Source of the DNA: an uncultured Cellulomonas sp.
GTDB taxonomy: Bacteria > Actinomycetota > Actinomycetes > Actinomycetales > Cellulomonadaceae
Direction of reading: 5' to 3'
Assembly (NCBI RefSeq): GCF_947494015.1
Contig: NZ_CANLTL010000007.1
Span: forward strand, 1 to 64,000
Length of the DNA: 64,000 nucleotides
The translations under genes and the position numbers were made by a program. Position 1 is the stretch's first letter. Each line of letters begins with the position of its first letter. This document shows, piece by piece, positions 49,614-57,714 of the stretch. The notes under the pieces were generated by a model. That model did no database searches. It worked only from the letters and a program-made list of their open reading frames with translations, and was not told the origin of the DNA.

Positions 49614-49693
49614 CACCACCGGGTCGCCGACTGGCGCCGGACCGATCCGCCTGTTCTCCTCACGTCCGTGAAGACCCAGCCGATCAGTCCAGC

Positions 49694-51412
49694 ATGCCGA
49701 CCCTCAGCGTGAAGCGGGCTGCGCTCGCGACGGCCCTGGTGTGCGTGATGGGCACCTCCCCGGCGGTCGCCGCGGAGGCGCGGACGCTGACCGTGGACGG
49801 ACGCCCGTTGCAGGGCGCCGTCGTCGCCGCTACCGCCACCGTCACGGCCCCCGACCTCGGCGGCACGGTGAAGGCCAAGTTCCGCCTCGACGGCGTCTAC
49901 CTCGGCACCGACAGCACCGCGCCGTACTCCTGGCCGGTCCAGGCGGACCCCGGCGCGCACGAGCTCGACGTCCGGCTCTACGACGCCGACGGCGAGCAGG
50001 GCCGCATCGCGGCGACCTTCGCGGGCAGTGGCGCGGCAGCGCCCGCCCCGGCCCCCGCACCTTCACCCGTACCCGCACCGGCACCCGCCCCGGCGGTCAC
50101 ACCCGCGCCCACGCCGGCGCCCTCCCCGACCCCCTCCCCCGCCCCCTCGTCCGCGCCGGCCGCCGACGACGTGCTGCGCCTGACCGTCGACGGCCGCCCC
50201 CTGGACGGCGCGGTGGTCGCGGGTGCGGTCACGGTGGCCGCCCCGGACCTCGGCGGCACCGTCAAGGCGAAGTTCCGCATGGACGGCTCCTACCTCGGCA
50301 CCGACGTGTCCCTGCCCTACACCTGGCCGCTGGACCTCACCCCGGGCTCGCACCGCATCGAGGTCCGGCTGTACGGCGAGACCGGTGAGCAGGGGCGCGC
50401 GTCGGCCACCTTCACCACCAGCGCGGCGGCCCCCGCCACCCCGCCTGCCCCGGCCCCCGCCCCCGCGCCGGTCCCCGGCGCCGTGGTGCGCCCGGCTCCG
50501 GCGCCGGTCACCGGTGCGCAGCGCACGGTGGGTGTCCGCGACGGCGCCCAGCTCGTCGCGGCGCTGGCGGCCGCCACGCCCGGCACGACCATCGTGCTGG
50601 CCGACGGCGTCTACACCGCCAAGCAGCAGTTCACCGTCTCCACCGCGTGCACGGCAGCCCAGCCGTGCACGCTGCGTGGGGGGCGCGGTGCGGTCCTCGA
50701 CGGCACCGGGCTCAGCGGCCACTACGGCCTGCACCTGACCGGTGCGCACCACTGGACCGTGTCCGGGCTGTCCGTGCGCAACGCGAGCAAGGGGATCGTC
50801 CTGGACGGCTCGAACCACGCCGTGATCGACGGCGTCGAGGTGTCGCAGATCGGCGCCGAGGGCATCCACCTGCGCGGCTTCTCCAGCGACGGGATCGTGC
50901 GCGGCTCCGAGGTGCACCACGTCGGCATCGACAAGCCGCAGTTCGGCGAGGGCATCTACATCGGCTCGGCGAAGTCCAACTGGGGCACGTACTCCGGTGG
51001 CCGTCCCGACGCCAGCGACCGCAACCAGGTGCTGGACAACCGGATCTGGGCGACGGGCGCCGAGAGCGTCGACATCAAGGAGGGGACCACCGGCGGCGTG
51101 CTGGCCGGCAACACCTTCGACGGTGCGGGGATGGCCGGGCAGAACAGCGCGGACTCCTGGGTGGACGTCAAGGGCAACGAGTGGCTGGTGACCGGCAACA
51201 CGGGGACCAACGCGCTCCTGGACGGGTTCCAGACGCACGTGCTGCTGCCGGGCTGGGGCGAGCGCAACGTCTTCAGCCGGAACACCGCGGTGGTCGCCTC
51301 GTCGGGGTACGGGTTCCGCTTCCAGGACGCCGCCCGCACGGGCAACGTCCTGCGCTGCGACAACGTGGTCCGGACCGCCGCCCTGGGCGTCGCCAACCAG
51401 CCCTGCCGCTGA
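49694..51412 (+). CDS. Secreted protein with two Ig-like repeats and a right-handed beta-helix (pectate-lyase-like) domain
   Basis: 572 residues. Signal peptide (1-27, cleavage after AVAA), two near-identical Ig-like repeats of about 80 residues (starting TLTVDGRPLQGAVV and RLTVDGRPLDGAVV, both with DLGGTVKAKFR and YLGTD), joined and followed by Pro/Ala linkers, then a beta-helix domain (about 285-572) with the coil pattern HYGLHLTGAHHWTVSGLSV, GEGIYIGSAKSNWG, ESVDIKEGTTGG, DSWVDVKGNEW and DGFQTHVLLPGW. It is a paralogue of the lipoprotein at 56380-57615 and probably binds or cleaves/epimerises polysaccharide. No Shine-Dalgarno is evident. Confidence 0.82.
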   Translation: MPTLSVKRAALATALVCVMGTSPAVAAEARTLTVDGRPLQGAVVAATATVTAPDLGGTVKAKFRLDGVYLGTDSTAPYSWPVQADPGAHELDVRLYDADGEQGRIAATFAGSGAAAPAPAPAPSPVPAPAPAPAVTPAPTPAPSPTPSPAPSSAPAADDVLRLTVDGRPLDGAVVAGAVTVAAPDLGGTVKAKFRMDGSYLGTDVSLPYTWPLDLTPGSHRIEVRLYGETGEQGRASATFTTSAAAPATPPAPAPAPAPVPGAVVRPAPAPVTGAQRTVGVRDGAQLVAALAAATPGTTIVLADGVYTAKQQFTVSTACTAAQPCTLRGGRGAVLDGTGLSGHYGLHLTGAHHWTVSGLSVRNASKGIVLDGSNHAVIDGVEVSQIGAEGIHLRGFSSDGIVRGSEVHHVGIDKPQFGEGIYIGSAKSNWGTYSGGRPDASDRNQVLDNRIWATGAESVDIKEGTTGGVLAGNTFDGAGMAGQNSADSWVDVKGNEWLVTGNTGTNALLDGFQTHVLLPGWGERNVFSRNTAVVASSGYGFRFQDAARTGNVLRCDNVVRTAALGVANQPCR

Positions 51413-51439
51413 CTCCAGCCACCCGTCGGCCACCGCGAG

Positions 51440-51472
51440 CACCGCCCGCGCACCGCCCGCGCACCGCCCGCG
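51440..51472. repeat. Three tandem 11-bp repeats between convergent genes
   Basis: CACCGCCCGCG is repeated exactly three times (51440, 51451, 51462) and ends 1 nt before the stop codon of the minus-strand OmpA-domain gene. Confidence 0.75.
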
Positions 51473-51473
51473 G

Positions 51474-52661
51474 TCAGTCGAGCAGCACGATCTCCACGCG
51501 TCGGTTCAGCTGCCGGGCCGCGGCGTCCTCGCTGCCGTCCGGAGCGACGTCGGGGCGCAACGGCTGGGACTCGCCGAGGCCATGGGTCTCCAGCGACCCG
51601 CTGTCGGCGCCGGAGCCCACCAGGGCGTCCCGCACCGCCTCGGCGCGCCGCTCGGACAGCTCGAGGTTGTGCGCCTCGGTCCCGACCGTGTCGGTGTGCC
51701 CGTTGACCAGCGCCCGCGGGCTGCCGAGCGCCACGAGCAGCGCGGCGACCCGGTCCAGGTCCGCCTGCGCGCCCGGGTGCACCTCGGCCTGGTCCACGTC
51801 GAACAGCACGTTGGCGTCGAGGCGGATGACCGTGCCGCAGACCGTGCCCGCCGGCTCGACGCTCGCCACCGCGGGCACCGGCGGGAAACGGGGCAGCCCG
51901 TCGGCGAGGACCGAGCGCACGGCGGCCACCCGGGCCGGCTCGCCGTCCCCGTAGACCTCTCCGGTGCCCTTCCACGACAGCCGCATGGTGTCGTCCTCGT
52001 ACCCGCCCGCCCCGTCGGCATCGACCCAGACCCGGACGTCCTCGTCGGAGTACGAGCCGGACCCGTCGGGGCTCACCGTGTAGCGCAGGTCACCGCTCGA
52101 GTACGTGCCCGAACCGTCGGGTGCCACGGACAGACGCGTGCGGCCGTCGTCGTAGACGCCGGCGCCGTCGCCGAGCACCGCGATGTGCAGGTCGGCCGTG
52201 TCGTAGCCGCCGGTCCCGTCCGCGCCCACCGTGACGGACACGGTGCCGTCCTCGAAGTGCCGGGTCGGGCCGGCGACCGGCGCCCCGGTGTCCGCGGCCG
52301 TCGCGTCACCCGCGGCGGTGCAGCGCGCATCGAGCACCGCGATGCCCTGGTACAGCCCCGGGGGCACATCGAGGTCCGTCGTGATCCGTCGGCTGGTGGC
52401 GCCGGACAGGAGCTCGGTCGGGATCGCGAACGCCGGCAGGGGCGGCACGGCGAGCGTGCGCCGCAGCCCGCGCGCGAACGCGGCGTCGACGACGGGCGTC
52501 GGCGAAGGCGAGGTCGAGGGCGAGGGCGAGTCGGCGGTCGTGGCGCCGCCCCCGCCGGTCGGGCCGGGGTCGACCTGGGCCGTGCAGGCCGCCGTGGCGC
52601 CGACGACGAGCAGGGCCGCCGCGAGGGCACGTCGCACCGGGTCCTGCTCTCCGGGCGTCAT
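51474..52661 (-). CDS. OmpA-domain lipoprotein with internal Gly/Asp/Tyr repeats
   Basis: 395 residues. The N-terminus (LLVVGATAACTAQ) looks like a lipoprotein signal with Cys near residue 26, although the -3 residue is Thr and not Leu. A Ser/Pro/Thr linker follows. Residues about 140-225 contain five units of the pattern DGxGxY spaced 17-20 residues (ADGTGGYDTADL, GDGAGVYDDGRT, PDGSGTYSSGDL, PDGSGSYSDEDV, ADGAGGYEDDTM). The C-terminal OmpA domain has LFDVDQAEVHPGAQADLDRVA, NGHTDTVGTEAHNLELSERRAEAV and ARQLNRRVEIVLL, the peptidoglycan-binding fold. Gram-positive OmpA-like lipoproteins anchor to the wall. It converges with the beta-helix gene and lies beside the exopolysaccharide synthase. Confidence 0.8.
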   Translation of the reverse strand: MTPGEQDPVRRALAAALLVVGATAACTAQVDPGPTGGGGATTADSPSPSTSPSPTPVVDAAFARGLRRTLAVPPLPAFAIPTELLSGATSRRITTDLDVPPGLYQGIAVLDARCTAAGDATAADTGAPVAGPTRHFEDGTVSVTVGADGTGGYDTADLHIAVLGDGAGVYDDGRTRLSVAPDGSGTYSSGDLRYTVSPDGSGSYSDEDVRVWVDADGAGGYEDDTMRLSWKGTGEVYGDGEPARVAAVRSVLADGLPRFPPVPAVASVEPAGTVCGTVIRLDANVLFDVDQAEVHPGAQADLDRVAALLVALGSPRALVNGHTDTVGTEAHNLELSERRAEAVRDALVGSGADSGSLETHGLGESQPLRPDVAPDGSEDAAARQLNRRVEIVLLD

Positions 52662-52897
52662 GGCGCCCTGTCGTCGTGCGGCTGCTGCGCGGGCGTCCCC
52701 CAGGTGGGCGAAGACCGAGCGTGACAGTAGGCGACCGGCGTACCGGCGGGCAAACACGCCGCCGGCGACGGTCCGGACCCCCTTTGTCAAACGGTCGGCG
52801 ACCGTCGGGGATACCCCTTTCGGCGCAGTGCCCGACGACCTGCGAGCGCGCACGGGCAGCTATTCATTGACATGGACGCGGCGCCGCTGGCACCTCA

Positions 52898-52913
52898 GTC
52901 ACACCGCTGTGAC
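52898..52913. promoter_or_regulatory. GTCACA-CCGC-TGTGAC inverted repeat upstream of the synthase
   Basis: A perfect 6-bp inverted repeat with a 4-nt centre. Its core TCACA-N4-TGTGA matches the end of the iteron cluster at 1019-1032. It lies 80 bp upstream of the proposed -10 at 52993, a position suiting an activator. Confidence 0.4.
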
Positions 52914-52992
52914 CTGCACCGCTACGGGTGAAAAGGCGCGCAAACGGGTCAACACCACCTTTCGGACGCAGCGCTCAAACCGGACATTGCCC

Positions 52993-52998
52993 TACGTT
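52993..52998 (+). promoter_or_regulatory. Candidate -10 of the exopolysaccharide synthase operon
   Basis: TACGTT; transcription would begin near 53005 and leave a leader of about 50 nt with AGGA 8 nt before the TTG start. Confidence 0.35.
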
Positions 52999-53054
52999 TC
53001 CCAGCGACCGGACGTCGTCAGGGACTGTCCGCGATCACCGTTAGGACAACCCCA

Positions 53055-54422
53055 TTGCGTCCCACATCCATCGGAGACCTGTTCTCGGACCTGCGGGTCG
53101 GTGACATCTCCTTCGACGCCGTCTGGACGGCGTTCCCGCTCGCGGTCGCCGGCCTCGTGGTCTGGGCCCTGTGGCTCTACCGCGTCGTGCTGTCGCGCCG
53201 CGCGACGCCGGTCGTCAACGACTTCCGGACCACCACGTCGATCGTCGTGCCGTCCTTCCACGAGGACCCCGACATCCTCATGCAGTGCCTCGACTCCTGG
53301 CTCCGCCAGAACCCCACCGAGGTCATCATCGTGCTCGACGTCGCCGACACCGAGGCCCAGCAGCGGATCCTCTCGCTCGGTGACCCGCGGGTGCAGCCGG
53401 TGATGTTCAAGCACGTCGGCAAGCGCTCCGCCCTGGGGGTCGGCATCCGGCTCGCGACGAGCGAGCTGCTGGTGCTGGTGGACTCCGACACGTCGTGGCG
53501 CCCGGGCCTGCTCGAGGCCGTGCAGATGCCGTTCGTCGACCCGGAGGTCGGCGGCGTGAGCACGCAGCAGAACGTGTACCAGCGCGACACGAGCGTGTGG
53601 CGCCGGATCGCGGACTGGCTCGTGGACCTGCGCTACTACGACTACGTCCCGGCGATGGGTGCGGCCGGCGCCGTCGCGTGCCTGTCCGGCCGGACCGCCG
53701 CCTACCGGCGCGAGGCCGTGCTGCCCGTGCTCGTGCACCTGGAGGACGAGTTCTTCCTCGGCCGCCGCTGCATCGCCGGGGACGACGGCCGGCTCACCTG
53801 GCTCGTGCTCGCCTCGGGCTTCAAGACCGTGCACCAGTCGTCCGCCCGGGCCATCTCGATGTTCCCCGACTCCTTCCGCGCCTTCGTCAAGCAGCGCATC
53901 CGCTGGAGCCGCAACTCCTACCGCTGCTACCTGACCGCGGTCGCCAAGGGCTGGCTGTGGCGCGTGCCGCTGGTCACGAAGATCACCGTGCTGCAGATCC
54001 TGCTCACCCCCGTGACGATGGGGCTCACGCTCGGGTACCTGCTGTTCGCACGCATCGACGGCACGGCGCTGAGCATCGGGCTCGCGGTCGCCTGGCTGCT
54101 GTTCGGCCGCGGGGTGCGCGGGTACTCCCACCTCAAGCGGTACCCCAAGGACATCGTCCTGCTGCCGCTGCTGGCGCTCGTGGTCATCCTGGTCGCGCTG
54201 CCGATCAAGCTCTACGCGTTCGTCACGATGAACAAGCAGGGCTGGCTGACGCGGCACGCCGACCAGATCGGCGGCGACGGCCAGACCGCCGCCACGCTCG
54301 CGCCCACCGGTGCGACGTCCCGTCCGGCCTCCGCAGATCTCCCGCTCGCCCCGGTCGGCCACGAGCGTCCCGCGCTCGTCGGCGCCGCCACCGTGACGTC
54401 CACCCAGGAGGTGACCGCATGA
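53055..54422 (+). CDS. Membrane polysaccharide synthase, glycosyltransferase family 2 (TTG start)
   Basis: A 455-residue processive GT2 enzyme expected to polymerise and export a polysaccharide. One transmembrane helix (about 22-42), then the GT-A domain: SIVVPSFHEDPDIL, VLVDSDTSWRPG (DxD near 143), GAVACLSGRTAAYRRE, HLEDEFFLGRR (near 229), GDDGRLTW and QRIRW (near 281), so the DxD, ED/GDD and QxxRW set is intact; three or four C-terminal helices follow (VTKITVLQILLTPVTMGLTLGYLL, IGLAVAWLLF, DIVLLPLLALVVILVALPIKL). It is closest in layout to hyaluronan and alginate (Alg8-like) synthases. TTG 53055 is the only reasonable start, since the next Met is far inside. Its stop overlaps the next ATG (ATGA). 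Confidence 0.88.
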   Translation: MRPTSIGDLFSDLRVGDISFDAVWTAFPLAVAGLVVWALWLYRVVLSRRATPVVNDFRTTTSIVVPSFHEDPDILMQCLDSWLRQNPTEVIIVLDVADTEAQQRILSLGDPRVQPVMFKHVGKRSALGVGIRLATSELLVLVDSDTSWRPGLLEAVQMPFVDPEVGGVSTQQNVYQRDTSVWRRIADWLVDLRYYDYVPAMGAAGAVACLSGRTAAYRREAVLPVLVHLEDEFFLGRRCIAGDDGRLTWLVLASGFKTVHQSSARAISMFPDSFRAFVKQRIRWSRNSYRCYLTAVAKGWLWRVPLVTKITVLQILLTPVTMGLTLGYLLFARIDGTALSIGLAVAWLLFGRGVRGYSHLKRYPKDIVLLPLLALVVILVALPIKLYAFVTMNKQGWLTRHADQIGGDGQTAATLAPTGATSRPASADLPLAPVGHERPALVGAATVTSTQEVTA

Positions 54423-56383
54423 GCCGCCGTCCCCGCTGGACCGCCGTGCCCGGAGCGACCCTGGCCGTCGTGCTCGCCGGCGGGCTGTGCCTCGCCACGC
54501 CTGCCGCGGCCGAGGAGGCGGACCCCGACTCCACCGCCACGGACGCCGTCGCGACCGACTCCGTCGTCCAGGACTACCCCGGCAACGTCGTGACGGAGCC
54601 GGCCCTGGTGGCCGACGAGGAGGAGCGCCTGTCGAAGGTCCGCACCGTGGCCAGCATGATCCGCTGGCGCGGTCTGGACGTCGGCAAGCCGTACCGCCTG
54701 AGCACCGGGTCGACCTACACGCTGGTGCTCACCAAGCGCGACGAGCCCTACGGCATCGCCGACCTGCTCGAGCTCGGCCCGCAGACGTTCGTCCGTGAGC
54801 CGGACGGCGCCTACCTGCTGACCGAGAACATCGTCGTCCAGCCGGGCGCGACGCTCGAGCTCGCCGGCGCCGGCGCCCTGACCATCCGGCTGGCCAGCGA
54901 CGCGGCCCGGTTCGTGTCCCTGGTCAACATGGGCGGGGAGCTCATCACCCGCGGGACCGAGAAGGCCCCCGTCACCCTCACCAGCTGGGACCGCGACGCC
55001 GGGGCGCCGGACGCGACCACCGACGACGGCCGGGCCTACGTGCGCTCGATCGGCGGCCGGGTCAGCCTGCAGGGCTCGACCTTCAGCGACCTCGGGTTCT
55101 GGAGCGGCCGGACCGGCGGCGTCGCGCTGACCGGGTCGGACCTTCCCAGCACCGGCACCCTGGACGACTTCGGCCGCGACCTGCGCGACGCGGTCGACGC
55201 CACGAGCACCGAGCCCGAGGCGCCCCCGACGGCCGAGGAGCGGCGCGCGGCCGAGGACGCCGCCGAAGCAGGCACCGCCGTCGAGGAGCCGCCCGCGGAC
55301 CTCGGCACCGGCATCGAGGGACTGCTGCCGGCCGGCGTGCTGCCGGTTCCGGAGGGCGGGGAGGACGACCCGTCGTACAGCTACGTCTCCGCGGAGATCG
55401 AGGACTCCACGTTCGAGGGCAACGCCTTCGGGCTGTTCGTCTCCAGCGCCAACGGCGTCGACATCTCCGGGTCCACCATCCAGGACAGTCTGATCGACGG
55501 ACTGGTGATGCACCGGTTCGTGATCAACGCGGCGATCAACGACACGGTGTCGCGGCGCAACGCCGGTGACGGGATCATCCTGGCGCGAGCCACGACCGGG
55601 ATCATGATCACCGAGGTCAAGAGCCTGACGAACGGCGGCAGCGGCATCGTCGTGCGGGGCAACCCGCTCGCGGACGGCCCCAACGCCACCGGCATGCCCG
55701 TCGGTGACTACGGCAACAACTCGATCGCCAACAGCGTCGCCGACGACAACGGCCGGTACGGCATCGAGGTCGTCGGCGGCGAGAACGTCAACGTCAACGC
55801 CAACGACGTCAACGGCAACGACATGGGCATCGTCGTGCGGGACGCCGCCTCCGACGTCACGCTGGTGGGCAACCGCCTCGCGGACAACCTCCGGCACGGC
55901 ATCGCCCTGCGCGACGGTGTGACCGACGCGTCCGTCTCGGGCAACGTCATCGCCGGGGGCCCCGACGGGGTCTACCTGCGCGACTCGGCCGCGGTCGTGG
56001 AGCGCAACACGCTGTCGGGGCTGACCCACCACGCGATCACGGTGGTGGGCGCCGCGACCGGGACGGTCGTCGAGGAGAACACCCTCGCCGGCCGGGGTCC
56101 GAGCGCGGTGGACCGCAAGCGCAGCGAGGGCGCGACCGTGGGCGAGAACGACACGACCAGCTGGGAGAGCACCAAGCCCTTCTGGACGATGGTGCGCAAC
56201 GCCCTCCAGCCGCTCACCGTGATGTGGCTCGGCCTGGCGCTGCTGGTGCTCGCGACCGCGGTGAAGGGATCCCGGCACCGCACCGTGCGCCGCGACCCCT
56301 ACGCCCCGCAGCGCAAGATGGCCGAGATCCGTGAGGAGCCCGTCGTCGTGGCGCCACCGGCCGGCGTCGGTGCGTCCGCGTGA
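54419..56383 (+). CDS. Membrane-anchored right-handed parallel beta-helix protein
   Basis: 654 residues: signal peptide (1-31, AAA-EEAD), a linker, a split beta-helix domain (about 110-200 and 320-560, with repeats such as GNAFGLFVSSANGVDISGSTI, GDGIILARATTGI, GYGIEVVGGENVNV, DMGIVVRDAASDVTLVGNRL, HGIALRDGVTDASVSGNVI), a C-terminal transmembrane helix (about 599-617, VMWLGLALLVLATAVKG) and a short basic cytosolic tail. The acidic linker 225-300 interrupts the helix. The fold is that of NosD/CASH and of AlgG-type C5-epimerases and lyases, but I see no defined active site. AGGAGGTG lies 5 nt upstream. Both start and stop overlap neighbours, so it is translated with the synthase. Confidence 0.88.
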   Translation: MSRRPRWTAVPGATLAVVLAGGLCLATPAAAEEADPDSTATDAVATDSVVQDYPGNVVTEPALVADEEERLSKVRTVASMIRWRGLDVGKPYRLSTGSTYTLVLTKRDEPYGIADLLELGPQTFVREPDGAYLLTENIVVQPGATLELAGAGALTIRLASDAARFVSLVNMGGELITRGTEKAPVTLTSWDRDAGAPDATTDDGRAYVRSIGGRVSLQGSTFSDLGFWSGRTGGVALTGSDLPSTGTLDDFGRDLRDAVDATSTEPEAPPTAEERRAAEDAAEAGTAVEEPPADLGTGIEGLLPAGVLPVPEGGEDDPSYSYVSAEIEDSTFEGNAFGLFVSSANGVDISGSTIQDSLIDGLVMHRFVINAAINDTVSRRNAGDGIILARATTGIMITEVKSLTNGGSGIVVRGNPLADGPNATGMPVGDYGNNSIANSVADDNGRYGIEVVGGENVNVNANDVNGNDMGIVVRDAASDVTLVGNRLADNLRHGIALRDGVTDASVSGNVIAGGPDGVYLRDSAAVVERNTLSGLTHHAITVVGAATGTVVEENTLAGRGPSAVDRKRSEGATVGENDTTSWESTKPFWTMVRNALQPLTVMWLGLALLVLATAVKGSRHRTVRRDPYAPQRKMAEIREEPVVVAPPAGVGASA

Positions 56384-57615
56384 CCGGCGCCGTGACCACC
56401 GCCGGCCGGGCGCTGGTGCCGCTCGGTCTCGTGCTCGGCCTGGTGCTGACCGGCTGCGCGCCGTCGGCGGACGTCCGTGACGCGGCCGAGGTGGCCGACG
56501 ACGGCGTCGCCGCGGTGGAGCCCGCACCGGTCCCGGAGACGGTGGACCCCAGCGGCGCGCCGCTGCTGAGCGACGACGGCACCGGCACCGGCACCGGCAG
56601 CGGCAGCGGCAGCGGCAGCGACCAGGAGGACACCGAGGTGGACGACGACGACCGGGACGACGACGAGCGGGGCCTGACCGCGCCGACCGCGTTCCCGGAC
56701 TGGATGACGCGCCCGACCCCGGACGGCTCGCCCTGCCCCGCCGGTGGCCTGCGGGTCACCGACGCCGACGAGCTCCGGGCCGCCCTCGACGACGCCGGTC
56801 CCGGCACCGTGATCCAGCTCGAGCCGGGGGTGTACCGCGGCGAGTTCGTCACGACCGGCTCGGGCACCGCCGACAGCCCCGCCCGGCTGTGCGGACCGGC
56901 CGACGCCGTGCTCGACGGCGGCGGCCACACGGGCGGCTACGTGCTGCACCTGGACGGCGCCCAGCACTGGGTGCTGTCCGGCTTCACCGTCCGCAACGGG
57001 CAGAAGGGCGTGATGGCCGACGGCACCACCGGCACCACCATCAGCGGGCTGACCGTCTACGGCACCGGCGACGAGGCGATCCACCTGCGCCGCCACAGCA
57101 CCGACAACCTCGTGACCGGCAACACGATCAGCGACACCGGGCTGCGCAAGGAGAAGTTCGGCGAGGGCGTGTACGTCGGCACCGCGGTCAGCAACTGGGG
57201 CGAGATCACCGACGGCGAGCCCGACCGCAGCGACCGCAACCGGGTCGTGGGCAACGCGGTGTACGCGACGACCAGCGAGTCGGTGGACGTCAAGGAGGGC
57301 ACCGCCGGCGGCGTCGTGTCCGGCAACCAGTTCGACGGGTCCCGGATCACCGGTGCGGACTCCTGGGTCGACGTGAAGGGCAACGGCTGGACCGTGGCCG
57401 ACAACGTCGGTCGGCACACCCCGCTGGACGGCTTCCAGACCCACGACGTCGCCGACGGCTGGGGCACGGACAACGTGTTCACCGGGAACGCCGGCGAGCT
57501 CACCGTCGCCGACGGCGTCCTCGTCGCCCTGCGGCCCGAGAACGACAACCGCGCCGCGTGCGACAACACGCTGCTCACCGACGTCGGCGGCGTGACCGAC
57601 AAGCGCTGCCGCTGA
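56380..57615 (+). CDS. Beta-helix lipoprotein (pectate-lyase-like)
   Basis: A 411-residue lipoprotein with lipobox LTGC (Cys 26) after GLVLGLVLTG. An acidic linker includes a Thr/Gly/Ser-Gly hexanucleotide-encoded run (GTGTGSGSGSGSD, DNA 56579-56620). The beta-helix (about 125-411) carries LRAALDDAGPGTVIQLEPGVYRG, GGYVLHLDGAQHWVLSGFTV, EAIHLRRHSTDNLVTGN, FGEGVYVGTAVSNWGEI, ESVDVKEGTAGG and ADSWVDVKGNGW. The same series occurs in the secreted protein at 49694-51412. GTG 56380 overlaps the stop of the preceding gene (GTGA). Location on the outer face of the membrane suits modification or capture of the nascent polymer. Confidence 0.88.
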   Translation: MTGAVTTAGRALVPLGLVLGLVLTGCAPSADVRDAAEVADDGVAAVEPAPVPETVDPSGAPLLSDDGTGTGTGSGSGSGSDQEDTEVDDDDRDDDERGLTAPTAFPDWMTRPTPDGSPCPAGGLRVTDADELRAALDDAGPGTVIQLEPGVYRGEFVTTGSGTADSPARLCGPADAVLDGGGHTGGYVLHLDGAQHWVLSGFTVRNGQKGVMADGTTGTTISGLTVYGTGDEAIHLRRHSTDNLVTGNTISDTGLRKEKFGEGVYVGTAVSNWGEITDGEPDRSDRNRVVGNAVYATTSESVDVKEGTAGGVVSGNQFDGSRITGADSWVDVKGNGWTVADNVGRHTPLDGFQTHDVADGWGTDNVFTGNAGELTVADGVLVALRPENDNRAACDNTLLTDVGGVTDKRCR

Positions 57616-57714
57616 CCGCGCCACCACACCCAGGCACCACCGCAGGCCACGCACCCCACCCACGACGCACGACACACCCCCGCCCCGGCACCGGGGCCCA
57701 CTGAGGAGACAGCC

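Larger units (their letters stand above)
52662..53054. other. 393-nt divergent promoter region of the exopolysaccharide synthase operon
   Basis: No convincing gene. It is markedly lower in GC than its flanks and contains the inverted repeat at 52898-52913, a candidate -10 at 52993, and a weak AGGA before the TTG start at 53055. Confidence 0.55.
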
